From: Lentisphaeria bacterium
GTDB taxonomy: Bacteria > Verrucomicrobiota > Lentisphaeria > Oligosphaerales > Oligosphaeraceae
Reading direction: 5' to 3'
Assembly: GCA_016302725.1 (NCBI GenBank)
Contig: JAEDNB010000006.1
Span: 1-26,085 of the forward strand
Length of the DNA stretch: 26,085 bases
The notes under the pieces are model-generated. The model made no database searches. It was not told the DNA's origin and saw only the letters and a program-made list of their open reading frames with translations. Each line of letters starts with the position of its first letter. The stretch's first letter is position 1. This document shows, piece after piece, positions 15,169 to 22,850 of the stretch. The position numbers and the translations under genes are program-made.

Positions 15169-17112
15169 ATGGCCTTGAACCTCATCCAGCAAATCCTCTC
15201 CGCACACCTCGTCGAGGGAGAACTGCGCCCAGGCACCCCCATCGCCATCCACATCGACCAGACCCTCTGCCAGGATGCCACGGGAACCATGGCCTTCCTG
15301 GAATTGGAGGCCATGGGGGTGCCCCGGGTGAAAACCGAGATCTCTGTCCAATACATCGACCACAACACCAACCAGATGGGGCCGGAAAACGCCAACGACC
15401 ACCTCTATCTCCAGAGCGTCTGCGCGGCAAAGGGCGTCCGCTACTCCCGCCCCGGCAACGGAATCTGCCACCAGGTCCACCTGGAACGCTTCGGCGTGCC
15501 CGGAAAGACCCTCCTGGGCTCCGATTCCCATACCCCCACCGGCGGCGGCATCGGAATGGTGGCCATCGGCGCCGGCGGCCTGGACGTGGCGCGGGCCATG
15601 GCCGGGCTCCCCTTCCGGCTGACCTGCCCCAAGGTCGTCGGCGTGAAACTCACCGGACGCCTCTCCCCCTGGGTCTCCGCCAAGGATGTCATCCTCAAGG
15701 TCCTCTCCATCCTCTCCAGCAAGGGAAATGTGGGGACCGCCGTGGAATATTTCGGCGAGGGCGTCGCCACCCTCTCCGTCCCTGAACGGGCCACCATCAC
15801 CAACATGGGCGCGGAACTGGGGGTGACCACCTCCGTCTTCCCCTCCGACGAGGAAACCCGGCGCTTCCTGGAGGCGGAAGGACGGGGGGAGCAGTGGGTG
15901 CCCCTGGCGGCGCAGGAAGGCGCCCAATACGACAGGCTCCTGGAGATTGCCCTGGATGAGCTGGTGCCCCTGGCGGCCTGCCCCTCCAACCCCGCCAATG
16001 TGAAGACCGTGGCGGAGGTGGCCGGGCTTCCCTGCAGCCAGGTGCTGGTGGGCTCCTGCACCAACAGCAGCCTGAAGGACATGCAGTTGGTGGCGGCCAT
16101 GCTGAAGGGACGCTCCGTCAGCCCGGCGGTCTCCCTGGCCGTGGCCCCCGGCTCCCGGCAGGTGCTGGAAATGCTGGCCCGGGATGGCAGCCTGGCCACC
16201 ATGCTCTCGGCGGGATGCCGCATCCTGGAGAGCGCCTGCGGCCCCTGCATCGGACAGGGCTTCAGCCCGGCCTCGGGCACCATCTCCGTGCGAACCAACA
16301 ACCGGAATTTCCTGAACCGCACCGGCACCAAAGACGACCAGTGCTACCTGGTCAGCCCCGCCACCGCCGTGGCCACCGCCCTCACCGGCGTCCTGACTGA
16401 CCCCACCGCCCTGGCCAAGGAACTCAACCTGGAGGAGCCCGCCTGGAAAATGCCGGAGCATTTCCTGGTGGACGACCGGATGGTCCTCCTGCCGCCCCCG
16501 GAGGGAACCCCCGTGGAAATCGTGCGGAAGGAGACCATCGGCGAGCCCCCGCACTGCACCCCCCTGCCCGACACCCTGGAGGGAGAGGCCGTCATCACCG
16601 TGGGCGACCGCATCACCACCGACCACATCATGCCCGCCGGAGCCAACTTGAAACTGCGCAGCAACATCCCCCGCTACGCCCAGGTGGTCTTCGACTGCTT
16701 CAACGAACCCGGCAAACCCACCTTCGCCCAGCGGGCCGCCGCCCTCCGGGACCAGGGAAAGGCCGGCTTCATCGTGGCCGGTGAATCCTACGGACAGGGC
16801 TCCAGCCGGGAACACGCCGCCATCTGCCCCATGTTCCTGGGAATCCGCTGCGTCCTCGCCCTCTCCATCGAACGCATCCACGCTGCCAACCTGGTGAATT
16901 TCGGAATCCTCCCCCTCTATTTCCAGAGCCGGCAAGACTACGAATCCCTCAAGGAAGGCGACAAGATCACCATCGCCGGGCTCCGGGGGCAACTCGCCCA
17001 GGGGGATGAAATCCACGCCTTCGCCAACGGGCGGGAGTTCGTCCTCAAGTGCGCCCTGACCCCCGAGGACCGGGAGGTGGTCCTGAAGGGAGGCCTCCTG
17101 GTGACCCAATAA
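15169..17112 (+). CDS. aconitate hydratase, compact Aquifex-type
   Basis: A 647-residue 4Fe-4S dehydratase of the aconitase superfamily, interconverting citrate and isocitrate in the TCA cycle. The cluster ligands are C297 (GSCTNSS) and C357/C360 (CGPC). Substrate residues appear in GSDSHTPTGGG (117-127), GDRITTDHIMPAG (about 479-491) and GESYGQGSSREHAA (538-551). It is about 250 residues shorter than AcnA or AcnB but carries the swivel domain on the same chain, the arrangement of the single-chain putative aconitases first named from Aquifex. A homoaconitase or isopropylmalate-dehydratase role is less likely because those usually have separate subunits. The ATG has only a distant AAGGA. The stop codon TAA overlaps the ATG of the next gene by one base, so the kinase is probably translationally coupled. 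Confidence 0.87.
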   Translation: MALNLIQQILSAHLVEGELRPGTPIAIHIDQTLCQDATGTMAFLELEAMGVPRVKTEISVQYIDHNTNQMGPENANDHLYLQSVCAAKGVRYSRPGNGICHQVHLERFGVPGKTLLGSDSHTPTGGGIGMVAIGAGGLDVARAMAGLPFRLTCPKVVGVKLTGRLSPWVSAKDVILKVLSILSSKGNVGTAVEYFGEGVATLSVPERATITNMGAELGVTTSVFPSDEETRRFLEAEGRGEQWVPLAAQEGAQYDRLLEIALDELVPLAACPSNPANVKTVAEVAGLPCSQVLVGSCTNSSLKDMQLVAAMLKGRSVSPAVSLAVAPGSRQVLEMLARDGSLATMLSAGCRILESACGPCIGQGFSPASGTISVRTNNRNFLNRTGTKDDQCYLVSPATAVATALTGVLTDPTALAKELNLEEPAWKMPEHFLVDDRMVLLPPPEGTPVEIVRKETIGEPPHCTPLPDTLEGEAVITVGDRITTDHIMPAGANLKLRSNIPRYAQVVFDCFNEPGKPTFAQRAAALRDQGKAGFIVAGESYGQGSSREHAAICPMFLGIRCVLALSIERIHAANLVNFGILPLYFQSRQDYESLKEGDKITIAGLRGQLAQGDEIHAFANGREFVLKCALTPEDREVVLKGGLLVTQ

Positions 17113-17936
17113 TGTGCGCCCAGAGTCTCCAATACACCCTCGGCGGGGAACTCGCCGCCGGGGGCATGGCCAGGCTCTGGAAGGTCACCCTCGCCAACGG
17201 AACCCCCGCCGTCCTCAGGGAAATGCAGGGAAGCAAAGTGCTCTCCCTCTCCCTGCGGCGGCGCTTCCAGGCGGGCACCCTGATCCGACAGCGCCTCTCC
17301 CCCCACCCCAATGTGGTCAACTCCCTGGAGCGGGGAAGCCGGTTCCTCAAGCCCTTTGAACTCGTGGAATACGTGGACGGCGCCTCCCTGCGCACCCTGA
17401 TGACCCAGGGGGACCCCACCCTCAAGGCCACCCTCCCCCATGTGCTCATGGAAATGGCACAGGCCCTGGCCTGGCTCCACCAGTGCGGGCTGATGCACCT
17501 GGACGTGAAGCCTGAAAACTTCCTCCTCCAACGACAGACCAACGGCTTCCTGGTGAAACTCACGGACTTCGACCTCTCCCGCCCCAAGGAGGACAACGGC
17601 CCACGGAAGCAACTGGGCACCCCGGGCTTCATGGCCCCTGAACAGTTCCTCCAGAAACTCTCCTTCCAGGCCTCCGATGTCTTCGCCTTCGGCCTCATCG
17701 CCTACCAACTGCTCACGGGAAAACTCCCCTTCTCCGGAAGCACCCCCAAGGAAACCTGGAGACGGCAGGCCAGCCCCCTGGTGCAGCCCAGACCCATGCG
17801 GGAACTCGTCCCCACCCTCAACCCCAAACTGGATTTCGTGGTGGCCGGTTGCCTCCGAAAACCCCTGGACCAGCGATACGACAACATGGGACAGGTCCTC
17901 CATGCCCTGAAAACCGCCCTCGCCCCCAAGCCTTGA
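17112..17936 (+). CDS. Ser/Thr protein kinase-like protein with altered catalytic residues
   Basis: A 274-residue protein that is almost entirely a Hanks-type kinase domain, with no membrane anchor or sensor domain. Recognisable parts are the glycine loop GGELAAGGMARLW (11-23), catalytic loop HLDVKPEN (129-136) with D131, K133 and N136 intact, the DFG position DFD (152-154), and MAPEQF. Three changes stand out. The ATP-binding lysine of the third strand is replaced by arginine (AVLREM, R36). No glutamate is visible where helix C should supply its partner (FQAGTLIRQ, 52-60). The DFG glycine is D154. Some activity may remain because the catalytic and metal aspartates are kept, but a pseudokinase or unorthodox kinase is plausible. 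Its ATG overlaps the aconitase stop, and tsaE begins one base after its stop, so it is part of a translationally coupled run. Confidence 0.85.
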   Translation: MCAQSLQYTLGGELAAGGMARLWKVTLANGTPAVLREMQGSKVLSLSLRRRFQAGTLIRQRLSPHPNVVNSLERGSRFLKPFELVEYVDGASLRTLMTQGDPTLKATLPHVLMEMAQALAWLHQCGLMHLDVKPENFLLQRQTNGFLVKLTDFDLSRPKEDNGPRKQLGTPGFMAPEQFLQKLSFQASDVFAFGLIAYQLLTGKLPFSGSTPKETWRRQASPLVQPRPMRELVPTLNPKLDFVVAGCLRKPLDQRYDNMGQVLHALKTALAPKP

Positions 17937-17937
17937 A

Positions 17938-18462
17938 ATGCCCAAATTCTTCAGCGACAGCGATGAACAAACCCTCGCCATGGGCATCGCCCTGGCCCCT
18001 GCCCTCCAGGACGGCATGGTGGTCGCCCTGGTGGGAGACCTGGGATGCGGAAAGACGGTCATCTCCCGGGGCATCGCCCGGGGACTGGGCATCACCGAGG
18101 CCGTCACCAGCCCCACCTTCACCGTGGCCCAGGAGTACCGCCGCCCCGACGGCAAATTCCTCTACCACCTGGACATGTACCGCATCCCCGACGAAGAGGC
18201 CGCCCTCGCCTTCGGCATTGACGAATTCCTCTTCCGCCCCAACGCCATCACCCTGGTGGAGTGGCCCGAGCAAATCGCGGGGCTCCTGGATTCCCCACGC
18301 CGCCTCACCATCCGCTTCCAGCACCTGGCCGAAGGGCAGCGCTCCCTGGAGTTCCTGAACTTCCCCCAGGCCCCCCTCCGCCAGGCCGCCCTGTCCGCCG
18401 GATTGTCCCCCCTGCCAGACGACGCCGCCACCACCACCTGGCCCCCTGTTCCCCCTGTCTAG
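17938..18462 (+). CDS. tsaE: tRNA threonylcarbamoyladenosine biosynthesis ATPase TsaE
   Basis: A 174-residue P-loop ATPase that works with TsaB and TsaD to add the t6A modification at position 37 of ANN-decoding tRNAs. Walker A is GDLGCGKT (33-40). The family signatures SPTFTVAQEY (58-67), HLDMYR (77-82) and VEWPE (107-111) all follow in order. The C-terminal ~40 residues are proline-rich, not part of the conserved domain and slightly lengthen the protein. The start codon comes one base after the kinase stop (TGA-A-ATG), which argues for coupling rather than an independent Shine-Dalgarno. tsaB and tsaD are not in the window. Confidence 0.93.
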   Translation: MPKFFSDSDEQTLAMGIALAPALQDGMVVALVGDLGCGKTVISRGIARGLGITEAVTSPTFTVAQEYRRPDGKFLYHLDMYRIPDEEAALAFGIDEFLFRPNAITLVEWPEQIAGLLDSPRRLTIRFQHLAEGQRSLEFLNFPQAPLRQAALSAGLSPLPDDAATTTWPPVPPV

Positions 18463-18463
18463 C

Positions 18464-18494
18464 CATGCGCCTCTCCCCCGCCTCCACGCGCATG
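18464..18494 (+). terminator. inverted repeat after tsaE
   Basis: CATGCGC (18464-18470) and GCGCATG (18488-18494) form a 7-bp stem over a 17-nt loop, starting two bases after the tsaE stop. No T-tract follows. It may end or process the oleA-acn-kinase-tsaE transcript before cstA. Confidence 0.3.
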
Positions 18495-18562
18495 CCCAGC
18501 CCCATTCCAACCCCGGCACACCCCACCCGTTTGCATTGAATCACCGCAATTAGGAGCAAGTC

Positions 18563-20038
18563 ATGTTGATTTTCCTGCTTGGCATCGGCATCCTGGTTCT
18601 TGGGCATTTCACCTACGGAAAGGTCATCGAGCACATCCTGGCCCCCGATGACCGGAAGACTCCCGCCCTGACCCGGGGGGACGGCGTGGACTTCATCGTC
18701 CTCCCCTCCTGGAAGAACATGCTCATCCAACTCCTGAACATCGCTGGGGTGGGCCCCGTCATCGGGGTCATCCTGGGCATCCGCTTCGGGGCGGAGGTCT
18801 TCCTCATCATCCCCATCGGCAATGTCCTGGGCGGCGCCGTCCATGACTTCGCCTCCGGCATGATGTCCCTGCGCCACAACGGGGTAAACCTCCCCGGGAT
18901 GATCCGGGATTCCCTGGGCAGGAAGACCGCCTCCCTCTTCGCTCTCTTCATGACCTTCCTCCTCCTCCTGGTGGTGGCCGTCTTCATCAACATCCCCGCC
19001 AACCTGGTCGACGGACTCGCGCCCAAGACCTCCCTCTTCTGGCCCGCCGTCATCCTCATCTTCCTCTACTACATCCTGGCCACCCTCTTCCCCGTGGACA
19101 AGATCATCGGAAGAGTCTATCCCATCTTCGGCGGGCTCCTGCTGGCCAGCACCTTCGCCCTCCTCCTGGCCATCCTCTGGCACTACTCCTTCACCGACAA
19201 GGAGCTCTTCCTGGCCACCCCGGAACTGCAGCAGAAATTCCTGGCCTTCCGGCAGGACAACCCCATCCTGCCCACCCTCTTCGTCACCATCGCCTGCGGC
19301 ATCATGTCCGGCTTCCACGCCACCCAGTCCCCCATCGTCGCCCGCACCATGGCCTCGGAAAGGGAGGCCCGGGCCACCTACTACGGCATGATGATTGCGG
19401 AAGGCGTCATCGCCATGATCTGGGCGGGAGGCAGCTACATCATCTACAACCTGAACCCCGGCCTCTTCACCGTCGCCCCCACCAAGGTCCTCCCGGAAAT
19501 CGTCACCTTCTTCCTGGGCAGCCACCTGGGCACCCTGACCATCCTGGGGGTCATCATCCTGGCCATCACCTCGGGAGACACCGCCATGCGAAGCCTGCGG
19601 CTGAGCCTGGCGGAACTCTTCAGCATCGACCAGCGCAGCCTGAAGAACCGCCTCCTGCTCTGCCTGCCCCTGATTGCGGTGGTCTCCTTCCTCCTCTACT
19701 GGTCCAACCAGGACGCCGCCTCCTTCAATTTCCTCTGGAACTATTTCGCCTGGGGCAACCAGGTGCTGGCCGCCTTCACCCTCATCGCCACCTCCATCTG
19801 GCTCTGGCGGGAGAGGAAAAACGGGTGGGTCACCCTCCTTCCCGGAATCTTCATCACCTTCATCGTCGCCACCTTCATCCTCTGGACCAGCCCCGCCCAC
19901 AAAGGCCCCACGGGATTCGGGCTTCCCCTCCACACAGCCTACCTCCTGGGCGGCGCCATCGCCCTCCTCTGGGGAAGTTGGGGATACTGGAGGGGACACC
20001 ACTGCCCCGCCCCCCGCCCTCCCCAAAACAACCCCTAA
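18563..20038 (+). CDS. cstA: CstA-family carbon starvation carrier
   Basis: A 491-residue polytopic inner-membrane protein of the CstA family, which in other bacteria imports peptides or pyruvate during carbon limitation. The signature region runs from FLLGIGILVLGHFTYGK at the N-terminus through IAGVGPVIGVILG (about 60-72), IIPIGNVLGGAVHDF (about 80-94) and HATQSPIVARTMASE (about 252-266). Around 13 hydrophobic segments are visible. It is the short form, about 200 residues less than E. coli CstA, ending in a proline-rich basic tail. A good AGGAG (18552-18556) ends six bases before the ATG, one of only two clear ribosome sites among the native genes. mscS and the phosphoesterase follow with 36- and 23-bp gaps and may be cotranscribed. 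Confidence 0.85.
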   Translation: MLIFLLGIGILVLGHFTYGKVIEHILAPDDRKTPALTRGDGVDFIVLPSWKNMLIQLLNIAGVGPVIGVILGIRFGAEVFLIIPIGNVLGGAVHDFASGMMSLRHNGVNLPGMIRDSLGRKTASLFALFMTFLLLLVVAVFINIPANLVDGLAPKTSLFWPAVILIFLYYILATLFPVDKIIGRVYPIFGGLLLASTFALLLAILWHYSFTDKELFLATPELQQKFLAFRQDNPILPTLFVTIACGIMSGFHATQSPIVARTMASEREARATYYGMMIAEGVIAMIWAGGSYIIYNLNPGLFTVAPTKVLPEIVTFFLGSHLGTLTILGVIILAITSGDTAMRSLRLSLAELFSIDQRSLKNRLLLCLPLIAVVSFLLYWSNQDAASFNFLWNYFAWGNQVLAAFTLIATSIWLWRERKNGWVTLLPGIFITFIVATFILWTSPAHKGPTGFGLPLHTAYLLGGAIALLWGSWGYWRGHHCPAPRPPQNNP

Positions 20039-20074
20039 GACCGCCCCAACCCCACGCCCCGCACAGAGTCCGCC

Positions 20075-20953
20075 ATGCCTCCTGAAGCCCCCCCCGCCGT
20101 GGAATCCACCCTCCACTCCGTCGCCGACGCAGTCCGCAACGGAAACCTCCAAACCTTCTGGCAACAGCACCAGGCCAGCATCCTCCACCTGGGAAAATCC
20201 CTCCTCCTGGGCTTGGTCATCCTCCTGATGGCCTGGGGCTTCTCCGCCCTGGCAAGAAAACTCATCCTCAAGGGCACCAGGAAATTCGACGCCGTGGACG
20301 AGTCCGTGGGCAAGATTCTCTCCGGCGTGGTCCGCACCATCATCTGGCTCTTCGCCGCCCTCATCATCCTGGATTTGCTGGGCATCAACACCGCCAGCAT
20401 CCTCACCGTCCTGGGCGCGGCGGGACTGGCCGTCGGCCTGGCCATGAAGGACTCCCTCAGCAACATCGCGGCGGGCCTCATGCTCCTCTTCCTAAGGCCC
20501 TATAAACTGGGCGACTACATCGACTGCGGCAGCGTCAGCGGCACAATCCGGGAAATCGGGCTGTTCACCACCACCTTCACCACCCCGGACGGGCTCTTCA
20601 TCGCCGCCCCCAACAGCGTACTCTTCGGCGCCCCCATCAAAAACTACTCCCGCAACCCCAGGCGCCGCGCCGACATCACCGTGGGCATCGCCTACGGGGA
20701 CTCCCTCTCCCAGGGAATGCAGGTGCTCCTGAAACTCATGCAGGAACATCCCCTCATCCTCCAGGACCCCGCCCCCGAAGTCCTGGTTTCCGAACTGGCC
20801 GACAGTTCCGTCAACCTGACCCTCCGTTTCTGGACGGAGAACAAGGACTACTGGGAGGCCTACTGGAGCGTGAAGGCGCAGTTGAAGGACGCCCTGGAAG
20901 GCGCCGGCCTCAACATCCCCTTCCCCCAGAGAGTGGTCACCCTGGCCAAATAG
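20075..20953 (+). CDS. small-conductance mechanosensitive channel, MscS family
   Basis: A 292-residue channel that opens under membrane tension to release solutes on osmotic downshock. After a ~35-residue amphipathic N-terminus come two hydrophobic helices (about 39-60 and 87-102). The pore helix follows, with the expected glycine/alanine packing (VLGAAGLAVGLAMKDSLSNIAAGLMLLF, about 110-137). Then comes the beta-domain beginning RPYKLGDYI, with the family sequences GTIREIGLFTTTF and PNSVLF, and the C-terminal alpha/beta domain. Length and layout match E. coli MscS. There is no Shine-Dalgarno at the ATG. The gene lies 36 bp after cstA. Confidence 0.9.
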   Translation: MPPEAPPAVESTLHSVADAVRNGNLQTFWQQHQASILHLGKSLLLGLVILLMAWGFSALARKLILKGTRKFDAVDESVGKILSGVVRTIIWLFAALIILDLLGINTASILTVLGAAGLAVGLAMKDSLSNIAAGLMLLFLRPYKLGDYIDCGSVSGTIREIGLFTTTFTTPDGLFIAAPNSVLFGAPIKNYSRNPRRRADITVGIAYGDSLSQGMQVLLKLMQEHPLILQDPAPEVLVSELADSSVNLTLRFWTENKDYWEAYWSVKAQLKDALEGAGLNIPFPQRVVTLAK

Positions 20954-20976
20954 GCCACGCCCCGCGCTGCGCCCCC

Positions 20977-22098
20977 ATGGCCCTGATTGCCACCTGCATT
21001 GCCCTGGCGCTGTCCCTGGCGGTCATCCGCCCGCTGCCCCTCTCATGGCGGGGAAGGCTTCCCCTCCATCTCCTGGCCTGGACCATCGCCTTCAAATTCC
21101 AGGTCGTGCGGTGGCTGGGGGGCCCAATCCCCTTCGCCCCCCGGCTCCCCGCCTGGATTGTCCTTCCCGCAGGCTGGCTCTTCGCCATCGCCCTCTTCCT
21201 TGCCCTGGCGGCCATCGCCCTCCTGCCCCTCCGCCTTGTCCTCTTCCATGCCCGCCCCGGCCTTCTCCCCCCGCGGCGACTCCACCAACTCCACCTGGCT
21301 GCCCTCTGCCTGGCCATCTTCGCTGCCTCCCTGGGACTCTTCCTGGGAAGACGCCCCCCCAGAATCCATCGGCTGGAGCTGGCCTTCCCCAACCTCCCCC
21401 AGGAGGCGGAGGGAATGACCATCGCCCTCCTCACGGACCTCCACGCAGACGGCATCACCGGCCCACGGGAAATCGGACGCATGGTCCGCCTCGCCAATGC
21501 CCTCCAGCCAGACCTGATTCTCCTGGGAGGGGACCTGGTGGACGGCACTGTGGAAATGCGCATGGGGGACATGGCCCCCCTCAAGGAACTCTCCGCCCCC
21601 CTGGGGGTCTGGGCCGTGCCGGGAAACCATGAATACTACTCCGGCTTCCCCCAATGGAGAAATGCCTTCCCCCAACTGGGCATCCGGCTCCTCGTCAACG
21701 AACACACCACCCTCCCCCAGGGAATTGTCCTTGCAGGGCTCTCCGAGAAGGTGGCCAGAAAATACGGAGAGGAACCCCCTCGGTTCGAAAAGGCGCTGGC
21801 AGGAGTGCCGGAGGACGCCTTTGTGGTCATGGCCGCCCACAACCCCAACCTGGCCCCCCTGGCAGCCCAGCACAAAATCCCCCTCCTCCTCTGTGGACAT
21901 ACCCACGGCGGCATGGTCTGGGGACTGGATCTGCTCGTCAGGAAAATGAACAAGGGGTTCCTCACAGGACTCTATGTCGCCCCCCCGGAAACCCAGGTGG
22001 TCGTCTCCAACGGCGCCGGCATCTGGAACGGATTCCCCTTGAGAATCGGACACCCCTCCGAAATCCCCCTCATCACCTTGAAACGGAAAGAGAGGTAG
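20977..22098 (+). CDS. membrane-anchored metallophosphoesterase (YkuE/YaeI-like)
   Basis: A 373-residue calcineurin-type phosphoesterase. The N-terminal ~125 residues carry about four hydrophobic helices that anchor it in the membrane. The catalytic domain has the complete dimetal set: TDLH (D154, H156), GGDLVDG (D186), PGNHEYY (N217, H218), AAHNP (H288) and CGHTHGG (H308, H310). Related YaeI/YkuE proteins act on lipid or cell-envelope phosphodiesters, but the substrate here is unknown. The start lies 23 bp after mscS with no Shine-Dalgarno. The C-terminus is basic (LKRKER). It is the last native-looking gene before the ars cassette; a strong hairpin follows. Confidence 0.87.
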   Translation: MALIATCIALALSLAVIRPLPLSWRGRLPLHLLAWTIAFKFQVVRWLGGPIPFAPRLPAWIVLPAGWLFAIALFLALAAIALLPLRLVLFHARPGLLPPRRLHQLHLAALCLAIFAASLGLFLGRRPPRIHRLELAFPNLPQEAEGMTIALLTDLHADGITGPREIGRMVRLANALQPDLILLGGDLVDGTVEMRMGDMAPLKELSAPLGVWAVPGNHEYYSGFPQWRNAFPQLGIRLLVNEHTTLPQGIVLAGLSEKVARKYGEEPPRFEKALAGVPEDAFVVMAAHNPNLAPLAAQHKIPLLLCGHTHGGMVWGLDLLVRKMNKGFLTGLYVAPPETQVVVSNGAGIWNGFPLRIGHPSEIPLITLKRKER

Positions 22099-22111
22099 AC
22101 GGAGGATTTAA

Positions 22112-22155
22112 ACACGGAGAGCACGGAAGGCGCCTGCGGCGCACACGGAGAGCAC
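22112..22155 (+). repeat. 13-bp direct repeat ACACGGAGAGCAC
   Basis: Two identical copies (22112-22124 and 22143-22155) start 31 bp apart and flank GCGCC-TGC-GGCGC, a small hairpin. The repeat lies between the phosphoesterase stop and the terminator stem, and resembles 'ACGGAGA/ACAGAGA' intergenic repeats seen in many genomes (from memory). Copies elsewhere in the genome could not be examined. Confidence 0.6.
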
Positions 22156-22161
22156 AGAGAG

Positions 22162-22187
22162 TCTGGGCCATGCCCGCATGGCCCAGA
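22162..22187 (+). terminator. strong stem-loop after the phosphoesterase gene
   Basis: TCTGGGCCATG (22162-22172) pairs perfectly with CATGGCCCAGA (22177-22187) over a CCCG loop. The T content downstream is scattered (ATCTTTCCGTTATTTTA) rather than a clean tract. It marks the boundary between the native block and the AT-richer region before arsR. Confidence 0.6.
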
Positions 22188-22221
22188 CGGGGATCTTTCC
22201 GTTATTTTATCGCTTAATTTG

Positions 22222-22277
22222 ATTCAAGTTATCTTGAAATATAGTTATCTATAACCAAATTAACACAAATGGGTTAT
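22222..22277. other. AT-rich region with adjacent dyads
   Basis: The 388 bases between 22098 and 22487 contain no gene I can support. Within them, TTCAAG-TTAT-CTTGAA (22223-22238) and ATAG-TTAT-CTAT (22241-22252) are palindromes with the same TTAT centre, 16 bp apart, sharing AGTTATCT. ATAACC (22251-22256) then pairs with GGTTAT (22272-22277). They could be an operator, a recombination site or a small structured RNA; nothing decides between these. Confidence 0.5.
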
Positions 22278-22429
22278 TAAAATATTAGCACAGCTTTTCG
22301 GAGGCAAATTTGTAGGCTTCACACGGAGGGCTTTCTTGAAAGATAGTCTGTTCCAGGCACAGAAAAACTTCCCTGGGGGTGGCACGAAGGACGGTTGGAG
22401 GAGATCCCAAAAAAATACATCCCCATTGC

Positions 22430-22457
22430 TTGACATATTGAAATGCGTCTATACATT
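22430..22457 (+). promoter_or_regulatory. arsR operon promoter
   Basis: A perfect -35 TTGACA (22430-22435) with TACATT (22452-22457) at 16 bp, 30 bp before the arsR ATG. The 16-bp ArsR site candidate fills the spacer, the standard arrangement for auto-repression. Confidence 0.6.
22437..22452 (+). promoter_or_regulatory. probable ArsR operator 1
   Basis: ATTGAAATGCGTCTAT has dyad symmetry ATWGA-N6-TCWAT and sits between the -35 and -10 of the arsR promoter. It matches operator 2 (22851-22866, opposite strand) at 15 of 16 positions. Confidence 0.6.
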
Positions 22458-22486
22458 ACAGGGAAAACACAAGAAAGGGAAAGCTG

Positions 22487-22798
22487 ATGGAAAACGACGA
22501 GAAAAAGGTATCGACTATCTTCAAGGCCCTCTGCGACGAAAATCGCGTCAGGATTCTTGCGTTGCTGAAAGGGGGGGAGAAATGCGCCTGCAAATTGCTG
22601 GAGGCCCTGGACATCGTCCAGCCAACGCTTTCCCACCATATGAAGATTCTCTGCGATTCTGGCCTGGTTGTTTCCCGCAAGGAAGGCAAATGGATGCACT
22701 ATTCCCTTTCACGCGAAGGCTTTGCAAGGGCGGTTTCCTGCCTGAACGCCTTCCTGGGCGAAGTTGAGTCCAACACCAAGTCGGATTGCTGTCATTGA
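22487..22798 (+). CDS. arsR: ArsR-family arsenite/metal-responsive repressor
   Basis: A 103-residue winged helix-turn-helix repressor of the ArsR/SmtB family, which leaves its operator when it binds arsenite or a metal. The fold is complete: IFKALCDENRVRILALLK (11-28), recognition helix region VQPTLSHHMKILCDSGLV (44-61), and wing SRKEGKWMHYSL (63-74). C33 and C35 (EKCACKLL) fall on helix 3 where ArsR proteins place their Cys-x-Cys As(III) ligands; the third cysteine of the classical CxCxxC is leucine here. C56 and the terminal CCH could supply a further ligand. It is first in the cassette, 30 bp from its promoter, and is likely auto-regulated through the spacer operator. A hairpin terminator follows it, so downstream genes may be set at a lower level. 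Confidence 0.9.
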   Translation: MENDEKKVSTIFKALCDENRVRILALLKGGEKCACKLLEALDIVQPTLSHHMKILCDSGLVVSRKEGKWMHYSLSREGFARAVSCLNAFLGEVESNTKSDCCH

Positions 22799-22816
22799 GT
22801 TTCATCGAGGAATGCC

Positions 22817-22840
22817 GGCGGGAATCTCCCGCCTTCTTTT
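22817..22840 (+). terminator. rho-independent terminator or attenuator after arsR
   Basis: GGCGGGA (22817-22823) and TCCCGCC (22827-22833) form a perfect 7-bp stem with a 3-nt loop, followed by TTCTTTT. It is 19 bp after the arsR stop and 59 bp before the permease start, so it should reduce read-through into the permease. Confidence 0.7.
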
Positions 22841-22850
22841 CCCTCATTTC

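Noticed and set aside
14335..17109. 924-codon open frame on the minus strand opposite oleA and aconitase
   Set aside because: It reads as low-complexity Gly/His/Gln/Asp-rich sequence with no domain, and the plus strand holds two clear enzymes. It results from the NNC codon bias.
22450..22455. TATACA as the -10 of the arsR promoter
   Set aside because: It is only 14 bp from TTGACA; TACATT two bases on gives a 16-bp spacer.
22336..22767. 143-codon plus-strand frame overlapping arsR
   Set aside because: It runs through the arsR promoter and reads a different frame from the clear winged-helix protein.
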